Shown: positions 52,754 to 61,753, counted from the stretch's first letter. The stretch is 62,085 bases of DNA from Methylobacterium ajmalii (GCF_016613415.1 NZ_JACWCT010000098.1:1-62085), one strand, 5' to 3'. Numbers and translations are program-made. The notes: generated by a model from the letters alone, not told the origin.

Positions 52754-53710
52754 ATGCGCCGCTTGCTTGCATCCCTTGCCGTGCTGGGCACGGTCTCGCT
52801 CGCGTTCGCCGCGTCGGCGGGCGAACCCTGGCAAAACGCCATCGCCACCGGGCTCGGCAAGCCCGGCATCGCCATGCCGGGCGGGGTCTACTGCGTCGGC
52901 CTGCCCCGGCCCGACCTGAACGTCACCCTCGACGGTATGCAACTAAAACCGTCCTTCGCCCTGGATTCCTGGCTCGCCTTCGTGCGGCACGGGGGCGGGA
53001 ACGAGGTGATGGTGATGGGCGACCTCGTCCTGACCGAGGACGAGGTGAGCCCGGTGATGAGGCGCCTCGTCGAGAACGGGGTCGAGATCACCGCCATTCA
53101 CAACCACCTGCTGCGGGCCTCGCCGAGCACCCTCTACATGCACGTCTCGGGGCAAGGCGAGCCCGGCAAGCTCGCCACGGTCCTGGCCGGGGCGCTCGGG
53201 GCCAGCCGGACACCCATCGGCGGCGAGACCGCAGGCGGCTCCCCGCCTTCCGGGAAAACTGAACCGGCCTCGGCCGGCGAGGGACCGGTGCCGGCGAAGG
53301 CGACCGCGCCGGACCCCGACCTCGACACCGTTGCCATCGACGCTGCCATCGGGCGCAAGGGCAAGGTCAACGGCGGCGTCTACGCCGTGAGCGTGCCGCG
53401 GTCCGAGACGCCGAAGGACCATGGCATGGTGGTCCCCGAGGCCATGGGATCGGCCATCGCCATCAACTTCCAGCCGACCGGCGGCGGCAAGGCGGCCGTC
53501 ACCGGCGACTTCGTGCTCACCGCCGACGAGGTGAACCCGGTGATCAAGGCGCTGCGGGCGAGCGGCATCGAGGTGACGGCGCTGCACAACCACATGCTCG
53601 ACGACGAGCCGCGGCTGTTCTTCATGCACTTCTGAGCGAACGACGACACGGGCAAGCTGGCCAAGGGCCTGCGGGACGCCCTCGACCGAGTGAAGGTTGC
53701 GAAGGGCTGA
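52754..53710 (+). CDS. DUF1259 (LppY/LpqO-like) exported protein, Trp codon replaced by TGA
   Basis: AGGAG upstream; signal peptide 1-22. Two related halves of the DUF1259 fold: MPGGVYCVGLPRPDLNVTLDGMQLKPSFALDSW...VMGDLVLTEDEVSPVMRRLVENGVEITAIHNHLL and VYAVSVPRSET...VTGDFVLTADEVNPVIKALRASGIEVTALHNHML. The frame meets TGA at 53633-53635 right after FFMHF, where the family has Trp (HFWAND). It then runs on as ANDDTGKLAKGLRDALDRVKVAKG to TGA 53708. Stopping at 53635 gives 293 aa and loses only the last helix, so the protein may still fold. Typically co-located with chrA; role unknown. Confidence 0.75.
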
Positions 53711-53715
53711 CGCGG

Positions 53716-54783
53716 ATGGCGAACTCCGGCTCCCCTCCCTTCAAGGTCGCAGTCGTCTGGCGGGGCGATGCGCAGGCCCGCGCCGAGGCTCGCCCCGAGA
53801 CCAGCCGGTTCGCGGCGGTCTTCGCCGCCCTAAAGCGGCACGGGCTCGCCGCCGAGCCCGCCGTCTGGGCCGAGGGGCAGGCCGACGCCTTCCGGGCCCA
53901 GCTCCTGACGACGGACGCGGCGCTGGTCTGGGTGAACCCGGTGGCGGAGGACACCGGCGAGGGCCGCGCCGCCCTGGACGCTGTGCTGCGGGAGGTGGCC
54001 GCCGCCTGCGTCCTGGTCAGCGGCCACCCTGACGTGGTCGACCGGATCGGCACCAAGGAGGTGCTGGTCCGGACGCGGGAGATGGGCTGGGGGACGGACA
54101 CGCACCTCTACGCGAGCCAAGCCGCCCTCGCGGCGGGGTTTCCCGGGCGCATGGCCGAGGGGCCGCGGGTGTTGAAGCGCAGCCGCGGCAACGGCGGCAT
54201 CGGCGTCTGGAAGGTCGAGCGCGCCGCGGGCCCCGACGTCCTGGCACAGGAAGCGCGCGACCGGACCCGGCGCACGGTGACGCTCGACGCGTTCCTGGCC
54301 GAGCGCGCCGCCGACTTCGGGGCCGGCGGCACCCTCGTGGACCAGCCGTTCCAGGCGCGGCACCTGGAGGGGATGGTCCGCTGCTACGTGAGCGGCACGC
54401 GGGTCGCGGGATTCGGTGCCCAGCACGTGACCGCGCTCGCCCCGCCGGAGCACGGGCGCGCGCCGCCACGCCTCTACTCGGGACCGGACGACGGTCGGTT
54501 CCAGCGCCTGCGCGGCCTGATGGAAGCGGCGTGGATACCCGAGATGGCGGAACGGCTGGTGTTGGGGCCGGACGACCTGCCGGCCGTCTGGGACGCCGAC
54601 TTCCTGCTCGGGCCGAAGGATGCGGCCGGCGAGGACACCTACGTGCTCTGCGAGATCAACGCGAGCTCGGTGTACCCCATCCCCGACGAGGCGCACGACG
54701 CCCTCGCTACGACGACGTTGCGACGACTGACCGAGGCCCGCGCCGGCCGGTCCAAGGCGATGCTGCATGCTCCCAACCCTTGA
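53716..54783 (+). CDS. Cj0069-like protein, possible ATP-grasp fold
   Basis: 355 aa, starting 5 bases after the DUF1259 frame. N-terminal Rossmann-like part (VAVVWRGDAQARAEA), a central LKRSRGNGGIGVWKVE glycine-rich loop typical of ATP-grasp enzymes, and C-terminal acidic motifs (VWDADFLLGP, YVLCEINASSVYPIPDEA) where ATP-grasp proteins bind Mg-ATP (ExN). Proteins of this group are annotated as Cj0069 family and often accompany chrA and DUF1259 genes. A ligase-like reaction is likely but the substrate is unknown. Confidence 0.65.
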   Translation: MANSGSPPFKVAVVWRGDAQARAEARPETSRFAAVFAALKRHGLAAEPAVWAEGQADAFRAQLLTTDAALVWVNPVAEDTGEGRAALDAVLREVAAACVLVSGHPDVVDRIGTKEVLVRTREMGWGTDTHLYASQAALAAGFPGRMAEGPRVLKRSRGNGGIGVWKVERAAGPDVLAQEARDRTRRTVTLDAFLAERAADFGAGGTLVDQPFQARHLEGMVRCYVSGTRVAGFGAQHVTALAPPEHGRAPPRLYSGPDDGRFQRLRGLMEAAWIPEMAERLVLGPDDLPAVWDADFLLGPKDAAGEDTYVLCEINASSVYPIPDEAHDALATTTLRRLTEARAGRSKAMLHAPNP

Positions 54784-55029
54784 GGCTCGCGGGCGAGCAG
54801 GACAAGGGGGCTCCACGGTGGCAGACCCCTCTGCATCGAGAAAGGCAAGAGGCAGCCACGGTCCCCCAAGGCGCCTACATCGGCTGGAACGGGGAATAGG
54901 TGCTGACGATGGCATCGGGTCGCCATGTGGCAGTAGCGGCTGGGAGCGCGTCGAGGAAGGCTGTGGCGAGGCGCATGGCCCCGGCATCGGGGCTGCCCCG
55001 TCATGCAGCGGACAACCCCCATTGGGGCA

Positions 55030-57246
55030 TCAGGCCGCCGAGGGAGCCTGCGCGAGCGACCAGCGCAGGTGCTGCTGGATGTGCGACAGGCGGCGCGGCA
55101 GGCCCTGCAGGGCCTCCACGCTGGAGGAGTAGATGCAGATCGTCGAAAGCGTGCTGGCGGCATGGTAGAGGGCGCAGGCGCCGTGCTCGCGCAGGGCAAG
55201 GCCGGCGGCCATGATGGCTGCCTGTATGGCGCCATGCAGGTCCTGGTCGACGCGCGCCACCATGACGAACTCGGAGGCCTTCCACCAACGCAGGATGCGC
55301 CGCATGCCCTCGGTGACCTCTTCGACTGTTGAAGGGCGCGGCAGGTCGTCGAGAACGACGAGCTTCGTGTCTTCGACGTCGTAGCCCAGGTAGACCGAGT
55401 GGAGGGCGCGGAACGCCTCCCTCACCCGGTTCCGGGACCAGTGCATCGAGACCTCCTCCGCCATCTCGAGGCTGAGGACCGCGTCCGCGACATACGTTGG
55501 GTAGAACTGGGGCTTGGGGGCGGGCGCCGGGGCGGCGACGGGTTTGGGGGCGCGGGGCATGACGACGACCGGATGGCGGTGGCGACGACCAGGCCGGGAT
55601 GCGTAGGCATCGACCAGGATCGCCGCTTCCCATGCCTCGACACACGGGGCCTTGCTGAGCGCCGCCCCGATGCGACGGATACGCTCGCGTGCCCCGGCGT
55701 GCCGCATATCGCGGAGGCGGGCGGCCATGTCGCCCTTGGCGGCATAGAGCGCCCAGGCCTGATCGAGCCCGACCTCGCGAGCGTGGTTGACGACGGTGCG
55801 GACGAGGTCGACGCCGCCTTGCGCCTGTTCCGAAAGCCGTCCGTAGACGTCGCTCCGCGCCGCCTTCTCGACCGCGTCAGCAAGAACGAGGGAATCGGCC
55901 TGGACGGGCTCGCCGGCGGCATCCCAGACCGTCGAGAAATCTTGCGCTGCCCCGGTCTTGCCGACGGCGGCGAGGGTGGTCCAAACGTCGTCGTGCCCGC
56001 CTTGGCTCGCGGCGACGCGACAAACGGCCTTGGCGATCTCGCCCTCCTCGGTCCCCCACAGCCCCTGCCGGGCCGGGACGAGGCCGTGGGACAGAGCTAC
56101 GACGCCTCGACGACCGCGCTTAGGGGCGAGGGCGCCGTCGACGATGGCCTGGAGCTTCTCCCCCTCGGGGAGCCGGCGGCCGCGCCCGAAGACGACGTGC
56201 GAACCGACAACGGCGACGTGCAGCGCGATGTCGGCGGCCGCGATGGCTTCAGCGGCGACGCGCAGCCGGCGTACATGCTGGCGACGCCCTTCGAGCGTCC
56301 TCGGCGGTGCCCACAACTTTCGGCAGACGGCGTCGACCTCGACGACCGAGATGCGGTTCTGGGGAAGCTCGGCTTCAATGGCGCCGACGAGATCCCTCGC
56401 CGTCGGGGGCAGGCGGTCGATGGCGGCGGCGCGCCGGGGCTGGCCCCGCAGGCGCTCGACGGCACCGCGGACAGATGCCCGCGTCACGCCCTTCAAGCCC
56501 ACCGTTGTCGTTACATCGGTCAGGCCTTCGGGCGTCGTTTCGCCCGACATGACGATGTGGTCCGACTGCAACCGGGCCAGGATGGCGTCGATGGAGAGCA
56601 GGCGGGCCGCCCTCCCGTCTTCCGCCGCCAAGGCGTCCTCGTAACCCACCACGGTCTCGACTTGGTAGGACGTCTCCTGCATTCCTACGGTCGTCCTGTT
56701 CGGACGGACGACCGGGCGTTGTTGGCCCGGCTTCATCCGCCCGAAGAACTGGGTCAGGGCGGCGCAGACGGCCTCGCGCTCCTTGTCGCTGCACGCCTGC
56801 CCGGGGACCGCCACGAAGGCGGTGGTCTCGCGCTCGACGTACGCCCCGAGCCCGACGCGGTCGACCTCCACGACCTGCACGTCCCGTCTTGCCGCGCACT
56901 GGGCACGAAGGTTCGCCGTGGCCCATGCTTTCGCCTTCGGGCGCATCGCCCGGAAAAGCCTCTGACGCGCGTCGCTGTAGACCCGCACCGGCTGGCGGAC
57001 GCAGAACGCGGTAATGCTGCGGCACGTGTCCGCGACGACCGCGTCGGTCAACTCGGCGACGCCGCCGGCGGCCACGTACCGCTTCACCGCCTCGCCGAGG
57101 AACGTCGTCATAGCCTGAGGCGTGACCCGCGCGCCCGTCGTCCGGTGGACGTGGCGCGTGAAGCCCGCGGCCTCAAGGCGAAGAGTTTCGAAAATCTCGG
57201 TTGACGCCGACACTGAGAGGACCGGGCTCCGGGGACCATTCCCCAC
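55030..57246 (-). CDS. large protein of unknown function (738 aa)
   Basis: From a GTG at 57246 (738 aa); a GTG at 57213 is an alternative. No signal peptide or transmembrane helix. Mostly helical, Arg/Ala-rich; a His-Arg motif RPGRRHRHPVVVMPRAPKP precedes a proline-rich linker (about 565-590) and a C-terminal helical domain. I recognise no catalytic motif. A TATAAT (-10) lies on the minus strand at 57252-57257 with TTGTGG 16 bases upstream, so transcription may begin almost at the GTG and the mRNA may be leaderless, or the later start is used. The triplicated repeat lies directly upstream. Confidence 0.6.
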   Translation of the reverse strand: MGNGPRSPVLSVSASTEIFETLRLEAAGFTRHVHRTTGARVTPQAMTTFLGEAVKRYVAAGGVAELTDAVVADTCRSITAFCVRQPVRVYSDARQRLFRAMRPKAKAWATANLRAQCAARRDVQVVEVDRVGLGAYVERETTAFVAVPGQACSDKEREAVCAALTQFFGRMKPGQQRPVVRPNRTTVGMQETSYQVETVVGYEDALAAEDGRAARLLSIDAILARLQSDHIVMSGETTPEGLTDVTTTVGLKGVTRASVRGAVERLRGQPRRAAAIDRLPPTARDLVGAIEAELPQNRISVVEVDAVCRKLWAPPRTLEGRRQHVRRLRVAAEAIAAADIALHVAVVGSHVVFGRGRRLPEGEKLQAIVDGALAPKRGRRGVVALSHGLVPARQGLWGTEEGEIAKAVCRVAASQGGHDDVWTTLAAVGKTGAAQDFSTVWDAAGEPVQADSLVLADAVEKAARSDVYGRLSEQAQGGVDLVRTVVNHAREVGLDQAWALYAAKGDMAARLRDMRHAGARERIRRIGAALSKAPCVEAWEAAILVDAYASRPGRRHRHPVVVMPRAPKPVAAPAPAPKPQFYPTYVADAVLSLEMAEEVSMHWSRNRVREAFRALHSVYLGYDVEDTKLVVLDDLPRPSTVEEVTEGMRRILRWWKASEFVMVARVDQDLHGAIQAAIMAAGLALREHGACALYHAASTLSTICIYSSSVEALQGLPRRLSHIQQHLRWSLAQAPSAA

Positions 57247-57756
57247 CGACCATTATATGAACTTATCCGCACACCACAACTCTGAAATACGTATTTCGTC
57301 TTATGAAAGAGCAGCTTTTCCGAGTTCGAGGTTGTCACGCCGGGCTACCGGAGCGCCTCGCCGAGAGCCTAGACGGAACCGGACAGGGGCAACCCCGACC
57401 CGCGGGTCCCCCGACCGACCGCGCCTTTCCCGATCCTTATATGAGCCCATCCGCACAAAGCGCCCCGCTCCCCTCGGCTACACCCCTGTTCGAGTTGTCA
57501 CGCCGGTTGCCGAGACCGCTCGCCTGCATGGCCTGATGAGACACCAGGGCGAGAACCGGAACCCCGCCGCCCCGAAAGGACCAATTCCGGCCCGACCCTT
57601 ATGTAGACCCCTCCGCATAGGGGCCCCCGTTTCTCTTAGTAGAGCCCCGGTTCGGGTTGTCACGCCCCCGCCGTCGGAGGGCCTTTTGGATGTTGCCTGG
57701 GAGATGCGTCGACGACTCGTGGGGTGCCCTGCGGCGGGCGCAAGCTGCAAGCCATG
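57247..57756. repeat. three degenerate ~163-bp direct repeats with promoter-like motifs
   Basis: Two motifs recur three times. Motif A, GACCATTATATGAACTTATC and variants, starts at 57248, 57432 and 57594 and continues to CCGCACA/CCGCATA. Motif B, GTTGTCACGCC preceded by GTTCGAG or similar, starts at 57331, 57494 and 57657, a spacing of exactly 163 and 163. Read on the minus strand, B comes first and A, which contains TATAAT or TATAAG, follows 50-80 bases later, like serial promoters or small transcription units. Sequence between the motifs is poorly conserved. No protein frame is convincing here. Confidence 0.65.
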
Positions 57757-58275
57757 TCAATCTTCTCGCATGGTCTTCGCCGACATCGTGGAACCCTTGG
57801 CGGGGATGCGAGCGTATGCTTCGTCAATCTCAGCAATCCAGCGCCGCAGATCGTCAACCTTCCACAACGTGAGCACGCCCCGCCTGAGGGCATCCTGGAA
57901 TTGCAGCAGAATTTTTCTGCCGCCGCGCCCCACTGAGTCCGGCAGGAGCCCAGCCTCCCAAGCAGCCTGCAGACGTTCGGCAGCAGCGGGGAGATCCGCC
58001 ATTAAATCGGTATGGTCCTCCGGGCGCGCATACGTGCAGTACGCCGCGGCCTCCTGCTCCTCGCGGTCGAGATCCTCCAAGATAGCGATGCGTTTATCGA
58101 CGAGCTCCATGATGGCATACCCATCGCGGGGGTGCATCTCCTTGACGCACAGGTCATAGATATTCTTGCGAATTTTCTGTAATCCAGCGATGCGCTGTCT
58201 GGTATTTAGATCTGTCGTATCGAACCCCGTGTACGGGTCGGGGCCAGGAAGCTCTGGAAAAGGGGTCTTAATCAT
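57757..58275 (-). CDS. hypothetical helical protein (172 aa)
   Basis: Begins MIKTPFPELPGPDPYTGFDT; helical, no signal. The C-terminal part, AAERLQAAWEAGLLPDSVGRGGRK then ILLQFQDALRRGVLTLWKVDDLRRWIAEIDEAYA, resembles the whole of the small protein encoded at 59020-59265 (RIEAMWEAGRVCPFVGRG..., VVEAGRLAAGGEVLADDARRVALEAENV). So one domain is used twice in this gene set. No known family. Confidence 0.55.
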   Translation of the reverse strand: MIKTPFPELPGPDPYTGFDTTDLNTRQRIAGLQKIRKNIYDLCVKEMHPRDGYAIMELVDKRIAILEDLDREEQEAAAYCTYARPEDHTDLMADLPAAAERLQAAWEAGLLPDSVGRGGRKILLQFQDALRRGVLTLWKVDDLRRWIAEIDEAYARIPAKGSTMSAKTMRED

Positions 58276-58295
58276 AGGTCATCTCCGTGGTGCTA

Positions 58296-58709
58296 TCAGT
58301 CGCCAGATGAAAGGTCGCCGGCCCCGCTCGCGCACCGCGCGTCGGTGAACTGGCTCTTCTTCGCCTCGGTCCTCTCGTCGATGATGAAGCTCCCGCCTGG
58401 GCGCGGCGAATCCCATCCGCCCCCGATGGCGATCATCGACCCACGGCCGGCCTCGCCCCGGGCGACGAGCTCATTCGTCTCGCGGCCCGTGCGCGTCGAG
58501 ACGACACCGCACGTCACCGTAACTCGCCATCCATTACCCTTCCCGGGGACCGCGTCGACACGGCTGAAGCGCTGCCGCCCGGGCCCCGCCGGAACGCGGA
58601 TGTCGTAGAGCCACCGGTCCGTCGGGGTCGGGAACCGGTCGGGTTCCACGGCGGCGGCCGGAGCCGCGGCGAGCACCATGGCGGTGAAAGTCAAAGAACG
58701 CACCAGCAT
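58296..58709 (-). CDS. exported protein of unknown function (137 aa)
   Basis: ATG at 58709 with GGAGG 7 nt upstream. Signal peptide MLVRSLTFTAMVLAAAPAAAVE, then a small domain with two Cys (VTCGVVST and DARCASG) likely to pair, FPTPTDRWLYDIRVPAG and GGWDSPRPGGSFIIDERTE. No known family. It overlaps the upstream gene by 19 bases and is the only exported product in this set. Confidence 0.55.
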   Translation of the reverse strand: MLVRSLTFTAMVLAAAPAAAVEPDRFPTPTDRWLYDIRVPAGPGRQRFSRVDAVPGKGNGWRVTVTCGVVSTRTGRETNELVARGEAGRGSMIAIGGGWDSPRPGGSFIIDERTEAKKSQFTDARCASGAGDLSSGD

Positions 58710-59023
58710 GATCCATCCTCCTCGAAGCGAACCAGGGAAGCGCGGAGAACGACAGTGCCGTCCTCCGTGGTGAAGTTGGGCCCGGCATAGGGGTCGAAGC
58801 GCACGCGGATGGCCGACGGGTACCGGGGCGCCTCGCAGCGCGTCCCGGTCGCCCACGCCATGACGGCCCGCTGCCGTAGCCGGAGCGTCCGTTGCCGAGC
58901 GGCCTCACTGACCACGAACCGCACGTCGCGCAGGGCGACCGCTTGCTCGTGCCCGACAACGAGGCCGGCCTCGCGGATGGACCAGGCGCGCCGGACCAAG
59001 TTGCGGTAGACGTCGATGGTCAT
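58691..59023 (-). CDS. hypothetical protein (110 aa)
   Basis: MTIDVYRNLVRRAWSIREAG..., then VRFVVSEAARQRTLRLRQRAVMAWATG and a beta-rich end. The first half looks like the product of a single-helix plus basic region; the second (IRVRFDPYAGPNFTTEDGTVVLRASLVRF) could be a small barrel. The start overlaps the stop of the upstream gene by ATGA. Unknown function. Confidence 0.5.
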   Translation of the reverse strand: MTIDVYRNLVRRAWSIREAGLVVGHEQAVALRDVRFVVSEAARQRTLRLRQRAVMAWATGTRCEAPRYPSAIRVRFDPYAGPNFTTEDGTVVLRASLVRFEEDGSCWCVL

Positions 59024-59265
59024 GACGCCCTCCTCAAGGGCCCGAAGGCCGTCGCGACGTTCTCGGCCTCAAGGGCGACGCGGCGGGCGTCGTCGGCCAA
59101 AACCTCACCGCCGGCGGCGAGGCGACCCGCTTCGACGACACGGGCCCGTAGGCCGCGCCCGACGAAGGGGCAGACGCGACCGGCCTCCCACATGGCCTCG
59201 ATGCGGGCGGCCGCGGCGGCGTACTCGGCCGGGATTGCGGGAAGGCGGGCGGAGGAATTGCACAT
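59020..59265 (-). CDS. small helical protein, paralogue of the 57757 C-terminal domain
   Basis: 81 aa from the ATG at 59265 with GGGAGG upstream. Consists almost entirely of the domain AAAARIEAMWEAGRVCPFVGRG...EVLADDARRVALEAENVATAF. Overlaps the following gene by ATGA and lies 11 bases behind the AAA+ ATPase gene, so it is probably co-translated with it and might be a partner or adaptor. Confidence 0.5.
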   Translation of the reverse strand: MCNSSARLPAIPAEYAAAAARIEAMWEAGRVCPFVGRGLRARVVEAGRLAAGGEVLADDARRVALEAENVATAFGPLRRAS

Positions 59266-59276
59266 GCTGGCCTCCC

Positions 59277-60905
59277 TCACATCCGGGTCGCGAGCTGCTC
59301 GCGACCGGCGAGCACGGCTTCCACGAGCCGGCGCACCCCGCGGACGGAGGCGCCGCGCCAGTGCTGCTCGACGAGGGAGAGTTCCTCCCCGGTAAGGGGC
59401 GATACCCAGGCCTCGTCGACGCCGCGCTCGGCGCAGATCTCGGCCAGGACGCCGCGGACCAGCACCGGCAGGTCCTCGCGCCGCGGCGCGGGCATCCGAT
59501 AGCACCGGAAGCGGTCGAGCAAGGCGCCATGCATCCGCCGCAAGCCCGTGATGTCGTTCGCGGTCGCGATGTAGCTCATGCCCGACAAGTCGACCGGGCA
59601 TTCGAGATAAGTGTCGAAGTGCCGCGCCGCGTCCGGTGTCAGCAGCGGCAAAATTCCGTCCAGAATTGAGCCGTTGTTCTTGCCCTCGCCGACCTTGTCG
59701 ATCTCATCGAGGACAAGAAGAGCGCTCGCCGCCTGCAGCCGCTTGAGAAGCTGGAGCATCGTCGAAGCCCGACCGGTGCTCCACTGCCGACTGGTCGAGA
59801 GGATACTGGCATCGGAGGCACCCCCGCACCCGTAGACCTGCACACCCAGGCCGAGGACCTCGCCGATTCTGCGGGCAAGGCGCGTCTTGCCCGACCCGGG
59901 CGGGCCCTCAATGAGGATCGGGCGGATGTAAACCCAGCCCCATCCGGCGAGGTCGCGCAGCACGGAATCGATGATGCCGGTCGCATAGGGGAATTCGCCG
60001 ACGAGGACGGCCCGCGCCGCGGCGAGGTCCGGGACAGGCGCCAGGGGCCAGCGGCGGCCGGCGAAGGGGGCCCATTCCGCCCGCGGGGTGGAGCCGGTGT
60101 GCCCGCCGGGCCGGCTCTCGCCCGCCTTCGCGAGACCTGGCAAATGCTCGACGGAGCTCAGGACGAGCAAGCTCGGCCCCGTCTCCAGTGCCGTCTTCGC
60201 CGCCTTCTCCGCGGCGGCCTTCTCGCGAGCCTCGCTCGCCCAGGCCGGTTCCGGCGCCGGCGCGCCCACATAGGCGTCCTCGATCAGGCGCCCGCCGCGC
60301 AGCAGGGCATGGTGGAGGCTCCCGAGCGCACCGTGCCCCGGCCGCCAGTCCAGCGCCGCGTGGACGTCCTCGGCCATTCCGACGGTCGCCTTGACGTAGC
60401 GCCAGCCGTCGTGGCCGCCGAGAAGCTCCGGCATCAGCCCGCGGATGTACTCGCGCGCCGGGGGATGGCCGCAATCCCATAGGCAGAGCGCCAGGATGCC
60501 GGCGAGCAGGCGCAAGTGCTCATCCGTCGTCTGCTGCTCGTCCGTGTAGTCGAAGCTGAAATCTGAGACGAACCCGCTCTCGCGCAGCCATCTGAGGACC
60601 GTGTCAAAAGCCGCGGTGACTTGGACGGCCAGCGTCTGCTCGGCCTCGCGCCGGTCGCGCTTCACGGCATCAGCGTAGGCGTCGAACGCCAACCGCATGG
60701 CGCGGTACATGCCGACGACGCGGACGTCTTCGCCGAACGCGGCTGCGTTCCGGAGCGATGGGACGCCGTAGCCGTAGCGTGCGACCAGCAGCAAGGCGGC
60801 GGGCGCGAACGGGAAGTCCCCGCGCTTGGGGGGCTGGGCGTCGCCGCTGAGATATCGTTCGAGCGCGCAGGCGCGCGCGCCCTCCTCGAGGGGGCTGGTC
60901 ATCAT
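59277..60905 (-). CDS. Lon-like AAA+ ATPase without protease domain
   Basis: 542 aa from MM at 60905 with AAGGA upstream. The N-terminal 300 residues are helical and unique (RYGYGVPSLRNAAAFGED...), with an Ala/Glu-rich coiled-coil-like stretch near 222-242. AAA+ core: Walker A GPPGSGKT (334-341), Walker B LLVLDEIDKV (396-405), sensor 1 TAND (448-451), arginine finger LDRFR (463-467) and a C-terminal lid helix. Motif order and the LxxRIGEVLGL, LLVLDEIDK text are closest to Lon, yet no Ser-Lys protease follows. It is likely a remodelling motor for a partner in this operon. Confidence 0.75.
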   Translation of the reverse strand: MMTSPLEEGARACALERYLSGDAQPPKRGDFPFAPAALLLVARYGYGVPSLRNAAAFGEDVRVVGMYRAMRLAFDAYADAVKRDRREAEQTLAVQVTAAFDTVLRWLRESGFVSDFSFDYTDEQQTTDEHLRLLAGILALCLWDCGHPPAREYIRGLMPELLGGHDGWRYVKATVGMAEDVHAALDWRPGHGALGSLHHALLRGGRLIEDAYVGAPAPEPAWASEAREKAAAEKAAKTALETGPSLLVLSSVEHLPGLAKAGESRPGGHTGSTPRAEWAPFAGRRWPLAPVPDLAAARAVLVGEFPYATGIIDSVLRDLAGWGWVYIRPILIEGPPGSGKTRLARRIGEVLGLGVQVYGCGGASDASILSTSRQWSTGRASTMLQLLKRLQAASALLVLDEIDKVGEGKNNGSILDGILPLLTPDAARHFDTYLECPVDLSGMSYIATANDITGLRRMHGALLDRFRCYRMPAPRREDLPVLVRGVLAEICAERGVDEAWVSPLTGEELSLVEQHWRGASVRGVRRLVEAVLAGREQLATRM

Positions 60906-60972
60906 CGGTGTTCCTTACCCGCGCCTGGGAGAAACCGCAGACGCTCATGTGGCCAGTTCTAAGGAGTGCACC

Positions 60973-61515
60973 CTAAGGATTGCTTAGGTCGTCTTTCGAA
61001 ACACGGTGTTTCGCCCGTTCTTTGCGCGCGTAGTCCAGGTCAGAGAACGCTCTCTCGAGGGAGCGCCGTGCGTGCGATTCGGCGTCGTGCCAGTCCCGGA
61101 AGGGCGCGGATTGCACCATCACGGTCCCAGCGGACCACGGGCCGCGGTCGATGAGCTCCGCGTTTCCGAGCAAGTAAAATCCGCGCGCTCGCGGGCAGGG
61201 ATCCGCCGCAGCTCGCCCAACGAGGACGAGCGCCCAGGGCGGCAGCCCGTATTTCATTATGCGGTCGTGTGTCACAGTCCGCCTGTTGAGGGCGGTGACG
61301 CGCGCGAGGTCGGTGCTCCACTCCCCCCCGAAAACCGCGGACGCAGCCTCGTCGACGGCGTCGGCCAGTGCCCGCGCGATCTCGGCGTGCTCTACCGGCT
61401 CTGTCCCGATGTGTGGGACCCGGCCGACGTAGGATAGTGGCTGGCCGTCCGCAGTACCGACGCACAGGGCGCCGGGCACAGGAGATTCGATGTCGGGGCG
61501 GAGCACTATGCGCAC
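60973..61515 (-). CDS. hypothetical protein with HTH-like segment
   Basis: 180 aa from a GTG at 61515 (VRIVLRPDIESPVPG), placed 1 base after the TGA of the upstream frame; the frame is open upstream but overlaps that gene. The middle part, DLARVTALNRRTVTHDRIMKYGLPPWALVLVG, resembles a helix-turn-helix (LARxxALNRRTVxR). N- and C-terminal parts are not recognised; the C-terminus is charged and helical (ESHARRSLERAFSDLDYARKERAKHRV). Possibly the regulator of the set. Confidence 0.5.
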   Translation of the reverse strand: MRIVLRPDIESPVPGALCVGTADGQPLSYVGRVPHIGTEPVEHAEIARALADAVDEAASAVFGGEWSTDLARVTALNRRTVTHDRIMKYGLPPWALVLVGRAAADPCPRARGFYLLGNAELIDRGPWSAGTVMVQSAPFRDWHDAESHARRSLERAFSDLDYARKERAKHRVSKDDLSNP

Positions 61516-61516
61516 G

Positions 61517-61723
61517 TCAGGCGGCCTTGGACTGGAGGGCAAGGAGCAGCTCGGCGCGGAAGTCCTCGCGCTCGACCCAGAGAAGTTCGCTCCTAGCAAT
61601 GGCTTCGAGGTTGGCGCTGTCGTTGCCGGAACCGGCGTAGAACAGGATGAGCGCGGACAGGTAGTCGATGTCCCAGCTTAGGTCGGCGATGCGGGCACTC
61701 AGGCGTTCGGCGGCGGTATTTAT
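61517..61723 (-). CDS. small hypothetical protein with probable ATA start
   Basis: Frame NTAAERLSARIADLSWDID followed by YLSALILFYAGSGNDSANLE and ending LLLALQSKAA, 68 aa. An AGGAGGG lies 7 nt before an ATA (61723-61721), while the only other near-start is a CTG further in, and an in-frame TAG closes the frame just upstream. So either a rare ATA start is used or the gene starts at CTG with a weaker site. The TGA is 1 base before the next GTG, which supports coupling. Confidence 0.4.
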   Translation of the reverse strand: MNTAAERLSARIADLSWDIDYLSALILFYAGSGNDSANLEAIARSELLWVEREDFRAELLLALQSKAA

Positions 61724-61753
61724 AGCGTTGCCCTCCTACGGCTGGTGGGCGGG

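Noticed and set aside
57247..57756. Integron attC sites or a CRISPR array as explanation of the repeats
   Set aside because: The repeats lack attC core sites in inverted pairs. Spacing of 163 bases with only three units and degenerate repeats does not fit a CRISPR array.
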